From the NCBI RefSeq assembly GCF_002812485.1, contig NZ_CP025003.1:4836001-4900000 (forward strand): DNA of 64,000 nucleotides, in the 5' to 3' direction. The notes beneath the pieces were generated by a model. That model was not told where the DNA came from. It did no database searches and worked only from the letters and a program-made list of their open reading frames with translations. The position numbers were made by a program, and so were the translations under genes. The DNA is from Dickeya fangzhongdai. Its GTDB lineage: Bacteria; Pseudomonadota; Gammaproteobacteria; Enterobacterales; Enterobacteriaceae. This document shows, piece by piece, positions 27,322 to 36,552 of the stretch (positions are counted from its first letter, which is position 1; each line of letters begins with the position of its first letter).

Positions 27322-27369
27322 TTGCTAAGTCGAGTTAGCAATGTATTTGAAGCACAGAGTCGGTGACAA
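27322..27369 (-). promoter_or_regulatory. Promoter and LacI-type operator of the sugar-catabolic cluster
   Basis: 27322-27341 reads TTGCTAAGTCGAGTTAGCAA, a 20-bp palindrome with one mismatched pair and the central CG typical of LacI-family operators. On the minus strand a -35-like TTGTCA (plus 27364-27369) and a -10-like TACATT (plus 27340-27345) with an 18-bp spacer lie directly upstream. The operator therefore covers the start site and would block transcription. It is 13 bp from the kinase start codon. Confidence 0.65.
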
Positions 27370-27551
27370 TGTTTTTTGCTGCGAACTGTGAGGCGGATCG
27401 GTGAATAAAAAGCAATCGTTTGAAAGGAAACAGTTTTATTGGGTAATCAAAACAGCGGAGCGCTGGAAACCACCAGAGAAGGGCGGAAGCGGGGTAAACA
27501 ACAGGCGGCGGGCCAGTCTGGGCGCGCCGCCCGTCAGGAAAAACGCCGGCG

Positions 27552-28889
27552 TTAACGCATGACCGTCACCACAAAAATCTGGTTGTAGCCATCAATATCC
27601 CGTAGGTAGGCGATGCGATCGCCATCCGGCGAAAACACCACCGCATCCCCCACCGGCGGCGTTTCGCTGCGCACGGTCTGGCGAATCAACCGACCGGTCG
27701 CTACCTCGCACAGCATCACGCTGTTGTCGCCAATGAACGCCAGGTATTTACCGTCCGGATGCCAGCTGAACGCCGACTGTACCGGCCAGTCGCCCTGCGT
27801 CACCTGACGGGGTTCGCCGCCGTTCGGCGATACCGTCCACAACTGCACCACGCCGCGATCGTCTTTCATCAGAAACGCGATTTGGCTGCCGTCCGGCGAA
27901 CTGCGCAGCCAGTGACGCGGTTGATTGACTACGCCGGGATGTAGCCTGTCGGCGGTAAAGGTGAGACGCCGCTGGCGCACGCCGGCAGGCGGAGCAGGCA
28001 AACGATCGTCGGTGCCGCCCAACGGCCGCTCGCCGGGGCGGGCGTAATCGTTAAGTTGCTCCGGCAAATCGACGATAAACACTTCCGGCACCTTCTCGCC
28101 GCCAGCGGACAGCGTATCGCCGATAAACGCCAGCGCCCAACGCTGACGGCATCCATCCGGACGCAGATAGCCTGCCGTCCCCACCCAACCTTCTTCGTAG
28201 GCGCGGTTGATGTCATCGCTGCCGGGGCGCGGCTGCGGCGTGGTGTCGCTCACCAGCACGCAAAAATGGCTGCCGTCATGCTCGCGCGGATGACGGTGCG
28301 GCGCGACCACCGGATGCAGCGGCACCGCCACTGCGACATTGCGCAGATCCAGAGCCGGGTCGCGCTCGTGCAGCACATGGTCGTTGTAGGTGAAACTCAG
28401 CCGGCTGCCGTCCGGGCTGAACACATGCACATGGGAACCGCCGCGCAGCGCGCCGGCCAGATACGGCGCCGTCAACACGCAGGCATCCAGCGTCGTGGCC
28501 TGCTGGCGGTCATCATCCGATATCACCACGCCGCGGCGGTGATGAAAATCGTACTGCCAGCGCTCATCGGGGTGTTCCGGGCCGTGGATAAACACATAAC
28601 GTTGCGGCGCCACCGGGCTGCCGGTCGCTACGCCGACATGCGCGCCCTGCCCGGCGCGGTAAATCACCTCGCGCTGACGGGTTTCCACGTTGACGCGTTC
28701 GATGGTCAATCCCGTGAATGAAGATCCGTGCGGCCGAACGTCATAAATCAACCAGTTGCCATCGCATGACCAGATATTTATATTGGTTAACTGATGTGAA
28801 AAAGCATTAAATGTTATCTGCCTGTCTTCATTCTTCACAGATTTTTCGCCTTCTTGACATAACTTGGCATATCCTAAAAAATCGCTCAA
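27552..28889 (-). CDS. yidR: YidR-like beta-propeller protein (DUF3748)
   Basis: A 445-residue protein with strong similarity to E. coli YidR: RQITFNAFSHQLTNINIW near the start, YDFHHRRGVV, SHVHVFSPDGSRLSFTYNDH and DINRAYEEGWVG. TolB-like propeller blades are visible (SPDGSQIAFLMKDDRGVVQ, HPDGKYLAFIGD, FSPDGDRIAYLRD). Function unknown. E. coli YidR begins right at the KQITF segment, so an internal GTG at 28838 with AAGG upstream could be the true start. yidR sits beside yidQ and ibpA in E. coli; here the six-gene sugar cluster separates them. Confidence 0.85.
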   Translation of the reverse strand: MSDFLGYAKLCQEGEKSVKNEDRQITFNAFSHQLTNINIWSCDGNWLIYDVRPHGSSFTGLTIERVNVETRQREVIYRAGQGAHVGVATGSPVAPQRYVFIHGPEHPDERWQYDFHHRRGVVISDDDRQQATTLDACVLTAPYLAGALRGGSHVHVFSPDGSRLSFTYNDHVLHERDPALDLRNVAVAVPLHPVVAPHRHPREHDGSHFCVLVSDTTPQPRPGSDDINRAYEEGWVGTAGYLRPDGCRQRWALAFIGDTLSAGGEKVPEVFIVDLPEQLNDYARPGERPLGGTDDRLPAPPAGVRQRRLTFTADRLHPGVVNQPRHWLRSSPDGSQIAFLMKDDRGVVQLWTVSPNGGEPRQVTQGDWPVQSAFSWHPDGKYLAFIGDNSVMLCEVATGRLIRQTVRSETPPVGDAVVFSPDGDRIAYLRDIDGYNQIFVVTVMR

Positions 28890-29073
28890 AAAACAACAAA
28901 GACAATAGAAATCATTGAGTTATTTTCCATTCCTGACTGTATTTCCCATCAAAAAAATAGAAAGATATCTTCAACAACCTCCGTTTTCCACGAAGGCCAA
29001 CAGGGCGTAACCTTTCCGTTATCGAAAGGACAAACGCCTTTCAACGTCATTTACCCGAGGAAGGAAAAAGATC

Positions 29074-29331
29074 ATGAAAAACATCAAAACCATCGCTATC
29101 GCCGCTGCCCTTGCCACCGTATCTTTTGGTTCTTTCGCCGCCCAGAGCGTCAACTATGAGCAGGCCCAGCAACTGGAAAAAATCGGTTCCGTTTCCGCCA
29201 CCGCCAACGATCTGAGCTCGCTTCAGGCCAAACTGGCCCATCAGGCTGAGGCCGCCGGCGCTTCCGCTTACACCATCACCTATGCTGGCGGCGACAACAC
29301 CCTGCGCGGCAACGCGGTGATCTACAAATAA
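29074..29331 (+). CDS. Small exported DUF1471 (YdgH/BhsA-type) protein, diverged paralogue
   Basis: An 85-residue protein with a signal peptide (MKNIKTIAIAAALATVSFGS, cleavage after SFA-A) and one DUF1471 domain ending TLRGNAVIYK. It has no cysteines in the mature part. The family (BhsA, McbA, YhcN) affects biofilm, stress tolerance and envelope properties. Three closer paralogues lie at 39.7, 46.8 and 60.4 kb. This copy has AGGAA upstream and its own terminator. Confidence 0.88.
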   Translation: MKNIKTIAIAAALATVSFGSFAAQSVNYEQAQQLEKIGSVSATANDLSSLQAKLAHQAEAAGASAYTITYAGGDNTLRGNAVIYK

Positions 29332-29357
29332 TCGCCCACGCTCATCATTACCCTCGA

Positions 29358-29388
29358 CCCCGGTGCCTGTGTCCCCCCGGGGTTTTTT
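29358..29388 (+). terminator. Terminator of the DUF1471 gene
   Basis: CCCCGG (29358-29363) pairs with CCGGGG (29377-29382) and is followed by six T. Confidence 0.8.
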
Positions 29389-29409
29389 CATTTCTGGCGG
29401 AACTCACGC

Positions 29410-30102
29410 CTACTTATCACCGCTGAACAGATGATCGTACACATGCTGGAGATGGCGTTCCATGCTGGCGCGTGCCCGGGCCGGGTCGCGCGCGACGATG
29501 GCGTCGGCAATATCGGCATGGTCCTGATTCATGGTGCGGGGAAAATCGGGGTCGGCGTAGAGCGTTTCCAGCCGCACAAACCGGCTGCTCTGACGCTTGT
29601 TCCACAGGTAATCCATCATGTCCTGCAGCACTTCATTGCCGGACATTTCACTGATCAACAGATGGAAGCGCTTGTCTTCGTGCAGAAATTGCGCGTCGTT
29701 GACGTGCAGGCGTGACAGATCGCGGGTGATATCCTGCAACGCGGCGCGTTGCTCGTCGGTGGCATGCACCGCCGCCAGCTCCGCCATCATTGCCTCATAT
29801 ACCTGACGGGCCTGAATGAACGCCCGCAGGCTGAATTCGTCTTCCGGCGGCGCGGCGGGCGGCGCGTCCGGCAGCGGGTCGTTGACGTACACGCCATTCC
29901 CGGTGCGAATCTCCACCCAACCGGTAATTTCCAGCGCAATCAGCGCCTCGCGGATGGACGAGCGGCTCACCCCCAGCTGTTTCGCCAGTTCACGCTCCGA
30001 GGGCAGCAGTTGCCCGGCCGTAAACTGACCGTTTCTGATACAGTTAATCAGCAGGTTGGATATCTGCCGGTACAGCCGCTCAACTTTCAGTGTGGGTAAC
30101 AC
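29410..30102 (-). CDS. GntR-family regulator, FadR subfamily (UxuR/ExuR-like position)
   Basis: A 230-residue regulator. The winged helix is at residues 8-75 (LLPSERELAKQLGVSRSSIR, then GNGVYVNDPL). The FCD sensor domain follows (residues 90-225), with the histidines and aspartate of a metal-type ligand site in AVHATDEQR, FHLLISEMSGN and MERHLQHVYDHLF. It is divergent from uxuA, and a perfect 14-bp inverted repeat lies between the two, so it probably controls mannonate/hexuronate use. It is shorter than E. coli UxuR, so I leave the symbol empty. Confidence 0.88.
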   Translation of the reverse strand: MLPTLKVERLYRQISNLLINCIRNGQFTAGQLLPSERELAKQLGVSRSSIREALIALEITGWVEIRTGNGVYVNDPLPDAPPAAPPEDEFSLRAFIQARQVYEAMMAELAAVHATDEQRAALQDITRDLSRLHVNDAQFLHEDKRFHLLISEMSGNEVLQDMMDYLWNKRQSSRFVRLETLYADPDFPRTMNQDHADIADAIVARDPARARASMERHLQHVYDHLFSGDK

Positions 30103-30297
30103 TATATCCCCTCCGGCCGCGCCAGCCGTGTCCTGTCAGCATATGCCCTATAAGCATATGTCCTGTAAACAATAGCCCGCAGCTTACCATAGCCGCCAAA
30201 ACGCCAGAAAATTAAATGCCGCAGCGCCATACGCAGATGACAAGGCTGCTATCCATCTCACACCCGGGCGCCACAGCGGCCTCTTGCCTGATGTTTG
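30103..30297. other. Promoter region of the FadR-type regulator
   Basis: The gene-free gap between the regulator and uxuA is 322 bp; this is the regulator side. It holds a repeated GCATATG-C/T-CCT motif near 30138-30170. The uxuA-side CRP site and operator are listed separately. No reading frame of note. Confidence 0.5.
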
Positions 30298-30313
30298 CGT
30301 GATCTAAATCACA
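30298..30313. promoter_or_regulatory. CRP-cAMP site upstream of uxuA
   Basis: CGTGATCTAAATCACA matches TGTGA-N6-TCACA with one mismatch. It is about 120 bp upstream of uxuA and 29 bp before the long operator, suiting catabolite control of hexuronate use. Confidence 0.7.
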
Positions 30314-30341
30314 GAAATATCACCGCAGGTGGTGAATAGTG

Positions 30342-30374
30342 AACCGGTCTGGTGGCCTGACCACCAGACCGGTT
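30342..30374. promoter_or_regulatory. Long perfect operator between the FadR-type regulator and uxuA
   Basis: AACCGGTCTGGTGG (30342-30355) and CCACCAGACCGGTT (30361-30374) are perfect inverted repeats around a 5-bp centre. The inner TGGT...ACCA part agrees with the general FadR-subfamily operator style. Fourteen paired bases is longer than most GntR sites, so it may bind two dimers or also fold as an RNA hairpin. Confidence 0.7.
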
Positions 30375-30424
30375 ATTATCCGATCCCGATGATTACTCAA
30401 GTCTATAGCTTAAGGAGCTACTTT

Positions 30425-31609
30425 ATGGAACACACCTGGCGCTGGTACGGCCCCAACGATCCGGTGTCGCTGGATGATGCCCGCCAGGCGGGCGCGACCG
30501 GTATCGTCACCGCACTGCATCACATCCCGAATGGCGAAGTGTGGAGCGTTGAAGAGATTAAGAAACGCCAGGCGCAACTGGCTGAAAAAGGGTTGATCTG
30601 GTCGGTGGTGGAAAGCGTGCCGGTGCACGAAGCCATCAAAACCCAGACCGGCGACTACCGCCGCTACATCGCCAACTATCAGCAGTCGCTGCGTAATCTC
30701 GGCGCCTGCGGCATCGATACCGTGTGCTACAACTTTATGCCGGTGCTGGACTGGACCCGTACCGACCTGGAATACCCGCTGCCGGACGGCTCCCGGGCGC
30801 TGCGTTTTGACCACACCGCCTTCGCCGCCTTCGAACTGCACCTGCTCCAGCGCGCAGGCGCCGCCGCCGACTACACCGACGACGAACAACGCCAGGCCGC
30901 CGCCTATTTCGCCGCCATGACCGACGCGGACAAAGACAAGCTGACCCGCAATATTATCGCCGGTCTGCCGGGCGCCGAAGAAGGGTACACGCTGGAACAG
31001 TTCCGCGCCCAGCTGGCGCAGTACGACGGCATCGACAAGGCGAAATTGCGTGAGCACATGGCTGAATTCCTGCGGGCGATTGTGCCGGTGGCGGAAGAAG
31101 CCGGCATCGTACTGGCGGTGCATCCGGACGATCCGCCGCGCCCGATTCTCGGCCTGCCGCGCATCGTGTCCACCATTGAAGATATGCAGTGGCTGAAAGA
31201 CGCCGTGGACAGCATCCATAACGGTTTCACCATGTGCACCGGGTCTTACGGCGTGCGGGCGGACAACGATCTGGTGAAGATGATCGAAACCTTCGCCGAC
31301 CGCATCCACTTTACCCATTTGCGCGCTACCTGCCGCGAAGACAACCCGAAAAGCTTCCACGAAGCCGCGCACCTGCATGGCGATGTGGACATGGTGAAAG
31401 TGGTGAAAGCGATTCTGGCGGAAGAACACCGCCGCCGTCAGCAGGGCAACACCCGTGCCATTCCGATGCGCCCCGACCACGGCCACCAGATGCTGGATGA
31501 CCTGAAGAAGAAAACCAACCCCGGTTATTCCGCCATCGGGCGGCTAAAAGGGCTGGCGGAAGTGCGCGGCGTCGAACTGGCGATCAAACAGACGTTCTTT
31601 AACGACTGA
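30425..31609 (+). CDS. uxuA: D-mannonate dehydratase
   Basis: A 394-residue protein starting [20 protein letters not shown], nearly identical to E. coli UxuA in start, length and blocks such as [49 protein letters not shown] and GVRADNDL. It converts D-mannonate to 2-keto-3-deoxygluconate in glucuronate breakdown, using Fe2+/Mn2+ bound by the conserved His and Asp of the TIM barrel ([18 protein letters not shown]). ATG 30425 has TAAGGAG upstream. No uxuB lies next to it. Regulation is probably by the divergent FadR-type protein and CRP. Confidence 0.97.
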   Translation: MEHTWRWYGPNDPVSLDDARQAGATGIVTALHHIPNGEVWSVEEIKKRQAQLAEKGLIWSVVESVPVHEAIKTQTGDYRRYIANYQQSLRNLGACGIDTVCYNFMPVLDWTRTDLEYPLPDGSRALRFDHTAFAAFELHLLQRAGAAADYTDDEQRQAAAYFAAMTDADKDKLTRNIIAGLPGAEEGYTLEQFRAQLAQYDGIDKAKLREHMAEFLRAIVPVAEEAGIVLAVHPDDPPRPILGLPRIVSTIEDMQWLKDAVDSIHNGFTMCTGSYGVRADNDLVKMIETFADRIHFTHLRATCREDNPKSFHEAAHLHGDVDMVKVVKAILAEEHRRRQQGNTRAIPMRPDHGHQMLDDLKKKTNPGYSAIGRLKGLAEVRGVELAIKQTFFND

Positions 31610-31623
31610 TCCGCACACTCCCC

Positions 31624-31894
31624 TATACCCTAAATAATTCAAGTTGCAGGACAACACGCTCGCGTGTTGAACAACGCCACGCGTTGGCCCTTTAGGGCAA
31701 GGCTCAGAATGAGCCTTGTAACGCGGCGACGCAGCGAATCCCCAGGAGCTTACTCAAGTAAGTGACTGGGGTGAGCGACAACGCTGCCGGGAGCAGCGTT
31801 GAACGCGGTTTACCGCGGCCCCGAAGGGGCGAGGCCCAGGGATGGGCCGAGTAATAAAGCCAACGCATCTGCAGCTTGAAGTATGACGGGTATA
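31624..31894. mobile_element. 271-bp MITE-like element made of nine consecutive hairpins
   Basis: The ends are inverted: TATACCC...TTCAAGTTGCAG on the left and CTGCAGCTTGAA...GGGTATA on the right. Inside, nine short perfect stems follow each other: 31652-31669, 31672-31686, 31687-31698, 31699-31717, 31740-31771 (with an inner CTTACT/AGTAAG stem), 31779-31801, 31804-31817, 31818-31830 and 31833-31848. There is no open frame of note. The ends and the CCCCAGGAGCTTACTCAAGT core look like an intergenic palindromic repeat I associate with Yersinia, Serratia and Dickeya genomes, but I cannot name it with certainty. It lies between the converging uxuA and yidA. Confidence 0.75.
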
Positions 31895-31913
31895 TATGTC
31901 TGGCCCGCGCGGG

Positions 31914-32729
31914 TCAGACATTCAACACAAACTTCTCGATAGCGTAAGCCACGCCGTCTTCACTGTTAGATTTGGTGACAAACTGGCTCGCCGCCTTGAC
32001 CGCGTCGATAGCATTGCCCATCGCCACACCCAGCCCGGCGAACTCAATCATCGCCAGATCGTTTTCCTGATCGCCCAGCGCCATCACTTCATCACGTTCA
32101 AGGCCAAGGTGCTGCGCCAGCATTTTCACCCCTTCGCCTTTATTCACGCGCTGGTCCAGAATCTCCAGATAGAAAGCGGCGCTTTTCATGATGGTGTAAC
32201 GCGTGAAATCTTCGAGCGGAATGCGAGCGATAGCGGCATCCAGTAACTCGGGTTCGTCAATCATCATCACTTTCGGGAAACGCAGACCAGGGTCCATTTC
32301 CTCCACCGCCCGGTATTTCAGCGGCATGCTGGTCAGATGGGACTCATGCACCGTGTAGGCGCTGATGTCTTTGTTGGCGGTGTAAACATAATTGAAATCA
32401 AGCGCATGGAAGTGCACGCCCAGCTCACGCGACAGCGCCTCGAAATGGAGGTAATCCTCAAAGCTCAGCGTGGTTTGCGCCACACATTCGCCCGTCGCCG
32501 TGCGTTGCACCAGCGCGCCGTTATTGGTGATGCAGTAATGTCCGTCCTGCTGCAGGCCCAGCTGTTGCAGATAGCGCTCGACGCCGATGAACGGACGCCC
32601 GGTAGCCAGCGCCACATAGACGCCTTTTTCGCGTGCGGCGACAATCGCCTGTTTCACCACTGGCGAGATTTGATTTTCCGGCGTCAGCAGCGTGCCGTCC
32701 ATATCAATCGCAATCAGTTTTATCGCCAT
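31914..32729 (-). CDS. yidA: HAD-family sugar phosphatase YidA
   Basis: A 271-residue Cof-type HAD phosphatase starting MAIKLIAIDMDGTLLTPENQ. The catalytic aspartates are in IDMDGT, the threonine loop is ATGRPF, the lysine is in the RVNKGEGVKML region and the acidic motif is MALGDQENDLAMIE. Sequence and length match E. coli YidA, which dephosphorylates sugar phosphates such as erythrose-4-phosphate and alpha-glucose-1-phosphate. ATG 32729 is the family start, four codons inside the longest frame. Confidence 0.95.
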   Translation of the reverse strand: MAIKLIAIDMDGTLLTPENQISPVVKQAIVAAREKGVYVALATGRPFIGVERYLQQLGLQQDGHYCITNNGALVQRTATGECVAQTTLSFEDYLHFEALSRELGVHFHALDFNYVYTANKDISAYTVHESHLTSMPLKYRAVEEMDPGLRFPKVMMIDEPELLDAAIARIPLEDFTRYTIMKSAAFYLEILDQRVNKGEGVKMLAQHLGLERDEVMALGDQENDLAMIEFAGLGVAMGNAIDAVKAASQFVTKSNSEDGVAYAIEKFVLNV

Positions 32730-32856
32730 GAATTTCCCCAATAATCAGTTCAACTCCCTGCATGCTAGCGCGATTTCGCCGGGCGAAGCCAGAAAAACAG
32801 CGTCAGTTTCATGGCTCCTACATTAAAGCCCCCTCTACGCTGGCCGATATTATAAA

Positions 32857-32872
32857 TGTGATGCAGTTCACA
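32857..32872. promoter_or_regulatory. Perfect CRP-cAMP site upstream of the chemoreceptor gene
   Basis: TGTGATGCAGTTCACA has both TGTGA and TCACA halves with the correct 6-bp spacing. It is about 90 bp before the chemoreceptor start and 130 bp before yidA on the other strand, so it could serve either. Confidence 0.75.
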
Positions 32873-32960
32873 ATAGGGACATGGTTCAGGCTGCACACGT
32901 TCACCTGCTGTTGATTTTTCTTTCATCCATTGAATGGCTTCACACAGGGGAGTTCTTATC

Positions 32961-34967
32961 ATGTCCATTGAGCTGGTTTCCCATACTTCCTCTACCCAGA
33001 CGCCTCTGGTTTCTCCCTCCACCGCCGGGAAGAAAAAACTGTCTACCCGCGCGCTGGTGCTGATTACCACGGTTTTCATCATTACCTGCGGCTTTATCCT
33101 TACTATTGGTTTTCTGCTGTGGCAATCCGGCCAGCAACAAAAAAACACCGCCCAACAACTACTGGAACAAACCGCCTACACCAGCGCCTATTCGGTGCAG
33201 AACCGGCTCGATATCGCGCTGTTTGCCGCCCGCGACCTGGCGCAGAGCGTGACCAGCCTGCGGGAAACCGGCGCGCCGGACCGCGCCACCGCCGAGCTGT
33301 TGCTGAAAAACGCGCTCAAAAGCCACCCGGATTTGCTGTCGATGTCGCTGGCATGGGAGCCGAACGCCTTTGACGGCAAAGACCAACAGTACGCCAGCCA
33401 GCCGGAGCAGGACCCGAAGGGCCGGTTTGTGCGCTACGTTGACCGCGACAACGCCGGTAAAGTGGCGCTGCACAACCTGACCGATTACGAAACGCCCGGC
33501 AGCGGCGATTACTATCTGCTGCCGCGCAAACTGCAAAAAGAAGTGATTCTCGAACCCTATAGCTACCCCTATAACGGCGTCGACGTACTGCTGACCTCGA
33601 TTGCGGTGCCGATCATGATTGACGGCAAATTCTACGGTTCGGTAACCGCCGACTTCTCGCTGGATACGCTGCAGCAGATGGTCAACGGCATCAAACCTTA
33701 TCAGGGCGCCGGTTACGCCACGATGTACTCCGCCTCCGGCACCTACATCGCCCATCCGGACAAGGCGCGCATCGCCAAAAAACTGGAGGGCGACCCGCCG
33801 CTGATGGATAGCATCGCCGCGGGCAAGCCCTATAACCGGCAGCGTTTCAACAGCTTCACCAACGCCGACATGATGAATGCCTACGTGCCGATCGCCATCG
33901 GCAATACCGGCACGCCGTGGATGCTGGGGGTGAGCGTGCCGGAACAGGTGGTGATGGCCGAATCGGTGCGGCTGCGTTACATCGGCGCACTCATGACCCT
34001 GCTTAGCATTCTGGTGGTGTCCGGGGTGATTGGCCTGATCTTCACCCGCAAGGTACTGCGCCCGGTGGGCGGCGAACCGGTGGAAGCGGCGGCGATCGCG
34101 CTGGCGGTGGCGCAAGGCGACCTGACGCTCCACATCCCGGTCCAACCCAAAGACACCAGCAGCATCTTCTATGCGATGTCGGAAATGCAGCAGCAGCTAC
34201 GCAGCATCGTGGAACAACTGATGAGCACCAGCGAGTCGGTCAGTCACGGTGCGGTGGAAATCTCAGCCGGCAACGTCGATTTGGCGTCCCGTACCGAACA
34301 GCAGGCGGCGGCGCTGGAAGAAACCGCCGCCAGCATGGAACAGATCACCGCTACCGTGAAACAAAACGCCGATAACGCGCACAGCGCCACCCGACTGACG
34401 CAGAACGCGGCGCACATCGCCCAGCGCGGCGACGAAATTGTGGGTCAGGTGGTCAGCGTTATGGGCAGCATTGATGAAAGCTCGAAGAAAATCAGCGAGA
34501 TCACCGGCATCATCAGCAGCATTGCTTTTCAGACCAACATTCTGGCGCTCAATGCGGCGGTGGAAGCGGCCCGCGCCGGCGAACAGGGTCGCGGTTTCGC
34601 GGTGGTGGCCGGCGAGGTGCGCAGTCTGGCCCAGCGCAGCGCCGATGCGGTAAAAGACATCACCGCGCTGATCGGCGAATCCGCCGAACGGGTCGGTCAT
34701 GGGGTCGGCATGGTGGAAAGCGCCGGGAAAACCATGCGGGACATGCTGACCGCCGTGACGTCGGTCAACGACATCATGAGCGAGATTGTCGCCGCGTCCG
34801 ACGAGCAGTCCCGCGGTATCAGTCAGGTGACGCAGGCGGTGCATGAAATGGACGGCGTCACCCAGCAAAACGCCGCGCTGGTACAGCAAGCCACTGCCGC
34901 CGCCGCTTCACTGGAAGATCAGGCCCGGCAACTGGCGCAACTGGTGCAGGTGTTCCGTATTCATTGA
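32961..34967 (+). CDS. Methyl-accepting chemotaxis protein with a Cache sensor domain
   Basis: A 668-residue chemoreceptor. TM1 is about residues 32-58 ([20 protein letters not shown]). A periplasmic dCache-type domain runs to about residue 335 ([47 protein letters not shown]). TM2 is near 340-360 and is followed by HAMP. The C-terminal signalling hairpin has its tip at [19 protein letters not shown]. The C-terminus lacks the NWETF tail that tethers CheR. ATG 32961 has GGGGAG upstream. Ligand unknown; Cache receptors often bind amino acids or organic acids. Confidence 0.93.
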   Translation: MSIELVSHTSSTQTPLVSPSTAGKKKLSTRALVLITTVFIITCGFILTIGFLLWQSGQQQKNTAQQLLEQTAYTSAYSVQNRLDIALFAARDLAQSVTSLRETGAPDRATAELLLKNALKSHPDLLSMSLAWEPNAFDGKDQQYASQPEQDPKGRFVRYVDRDNAGKVALHNLTDYETPGSGDYYLLPRKLQKEVILEPYSYPYNGVDVLLTSIAVPIMIDGKFYGSVTADFSLDTLQQMVNGIKPYQGAGYATMYSASGTYIAHPDKARIAKKLEGDPPLMDSIAAGKPYNRQRFNSFTNADMMNAYVPIAIGNTGTPWMLGVSVPEQVVMAESVRLRYIGALMTLLSILVVSGVIGLIFTRKVLRPVGGEPVEAAAIALAVAQGDLTLHIPVQPKDTSSIFYAMSEMQQQLRSIVEQLMSTSESVSHGAVEISAGNVDLASRTEQQAAALEETAASMEQITATVKQNADNAHSATRLTQNAAHIAQRGDEIVGQVVSVMGSIDESSKKISEITGIISSIAFQTNILALNAAVEAARAGEQGRGFAVVAGEVRSLAQRSADAVKDITALIGESAERVGHGVGMVESAGKTMRDMLTAVTSVNDIMSEIVAASDEQSRGISQVTQAVHEMDGVTQQNAALVQQATAAAASLEDQARQLAQLVQVFRIH

Positions 34968-34993
34968 TCACCTGGCGGAACCCCATCACGCAA

Positions 34994-35019
34994 AAGGCAT
35001 AGCCGAATGGCTATGCCTT
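34994..35019. terminator. Terminator after the chemoreceptor gene
   Basis: AAGGCATAGCC (34994-35004) pairs with GGCTATGCCTT (35009-35019) over a GAAT loop, flanked by A and T. A smaller GCCGC/GCGGC hairpin at about 35055-35070 touches the end of uspA. Confidence 0.8.
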
Positions 35020-35069
35020 ATTCGTATCCGCCTGCTCACCCGACCCTTATCAGAGCCGCTTCGGGCGGC

Positions 35070-35504
35070 TTATTCCTCTTCGTCACGCAGCGGCACAATC
35101 AGCATGTCGATGTGCACCGTATTGATCAGCTGGCGCGCGGACGACATCAGTTTGCTCCAGAAATCCTGATGATGACCGCACAGCACCAGGTCGACATCAT
35201 ACTTGCGGATGGCGTCAACCAGCACCTGGCCCAGATCGCCGCTGCCGCTCAGGGTTTCCGAGATCGGATAGCCGGCGTTTTCCGCCAGTTCCCTCAGGGC
35301 ATTCTGGGTTTCTTCGGAAATACGTTGCTGCATGTCGCCCAGGTTGACATCGATCAGCCCGGTGTAGAGATCGGAGTAATTCACGTCAACATGGATCAAA
35401 GAGACTTTGGCATCATACGGTCGCGCCATGGAAACCGCTTTTTCCACTAACACCTTACTTTCCGGTGACAGGTCGACCGCGATAAGGATGTGTTTGTAAG
35501 CCAT
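35070..35504 (-). CDS. uspA: Universal stress protein A
   Basis: A 144-residue protein nearly identical to E. coli Usp[21 protein letters not shown] at the start, [40 protein letters not shown] and [10 protein letters not shown] at the end. It is a cytoplasmic dimer induced at growth arrest. Like E. coli UspA it lacks the full G-2x-G-9x-G ATP-binding loop. It is divergent from uspB as in E. coli. Confidence 0.97.
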   Translation of the reverse strand: MAYKHILIAVDLSPESKVLVEKAVSMARPYDAKVSLIHVDVNYSDLYTGLIDVNLGDMQQRISEETQNALRELAENAGYPISETLSGSGDLGQVLVDAIRKYDVDLVLCGHHQDFWSKLMSSARQLINTVHIDMLIVPLRDEEE

Positions 35505-36089
35505 GATAAGCTCCTTCCGTAATGACTAACTGATGGGTCAGCAGATATTTCTCCTGCCAGTCTGATAACCGATGGCTGTAATGAGCATAGCACCCCGCTG
35601 ATTCCGGGTTATGTTCAACAGATCACAACGCCACATATTTTGTAACGGTTCTGCGGATACTGGTAACTACTTGCCCTGAAGCGGCCGTCCATCTGCGCCG
35701 ATACTGTTTATAGCTGATGACGGTTTATCGCTTATAACGGTGAAACCTCCCGCCCGTATGCAAAGTGTAGTTGAAAAGGGCGCGACCTACGGAGGAGAAA
35801 GCCGGTGTCAGATCAAAAGAAGTCGTGATGTTTTTTGCTTTCAGGAACCTTACGTCAGATATGGAAAAAAAACGCAAGGCTCTTCTACAATGAAATTGAG
35901 GGGGACCCTGCAGGCCCTTCTCCAGGCAAGGATACAGCGGTGAAGAAGAACACCCGGGCAACTCGCCATGGTCTGGCAGCCCCATAACATCGCGTGAATA
36001 ACGTGTGGCATAAATACCCACAGATGTGATGTCGGCAGGACTCGACACGTGAAAGCATCTGATGGGTCATAATCCGGGAGGGAAGCATG
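35505..36089. other. uspA-uspB intergenic region
   Basis: About 585 bp with no supported gene. It must contain both promoters, uspA leftwards and uspB rightwards. The 35730-35960 stretch has a different look (GGAGAAAGCCGG, then A-runs) from what lies beside the genes. I saw no clear repeat or RNA gene, and the open frames here lack ribosome sites. Confidence 0.5.
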
Positions 36090-36425
36090 ATGATTAGTAC
36101 ATTTGCGCTTTTCTGGGCTTTATGTGTCGTCTGTGTCATCAATATGGCGCGATATTATTCTTCGTTACGAGTGCTGCTGCTGATACTGAGAGACTGCGAT
36201 CCGCTACTGTACCAGTATGTGGACGGGGGCGGTTTTTTTACCTCCCACGGTCAGCCCAGTAAACAGTTGCGGTTGGTTCGCTACATCTACGCACAACGTT
36301 ATCTTGATCATCACGACCCCGAGTTCATCCGTCGCTGCGCGCGGGTGCGCGGTCAGTTTCTGCTGACCTCCGCCTTGTGCGGGCTGATTGTGGTCAGTCT
36401 CATTGCCTTGATCATCTGGCACTGA
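36090..36425 (+). CDS. uspB: Universal stress protein B
   Basis: A 111-residue membrane protein, the same length and sequence as E. coli UspB ([60 protein letters not shown]). It has one helix at each end, in the inner membrane. It is sigma-S dependent and needed for ethanol resistance in E. coli. GGGAGG precedes two adjacent ATGs; the second (36090) gives the family start. Confidence 0.95.
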   Translation: MISTFALFWALCVVCVINMARYYSSLRVLLLILRDCDPLLYQYVDGGGFFTSHGQPSKQLRLVRYIYAQRYLDHHDPEFIRRCARVRGQFLLTSALCGLIVVSLIALIIWH

Positions 36426-36486
36426 GGCGGCCCGGCAGCGTAAACCGGTCGTGTTTCTATCAACCCCAACCCTATGCCCTGACAGC

Positions 36487-36514
36487 AGAAAGGCGGCCTG
36501 ATGGCCGCCTTTCT
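36487..36514. terminator. Bidirectional terminator between uspB and pitA
   Basis: AGAAAGGCGGCC (36487-36498) and GGCCGCCTTTCT (36503-36514) are perfect arms around TGAT. It serves both converging genes. Confidence 0.9.
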
Positions 36515-36552
36515 TATACTTATACCCGCTACGGCTTTATCACCGTGCCGAG

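Noticed and set aside
2452..27341. Same TTGCTA/TAGCAA half sites in the hipBA operators and the LacI-type operator
   Set aside because: The half-site spacing differs (6 against 8 bp) and the regulators belong to different families; most likely coincidence, not cross-regulation.
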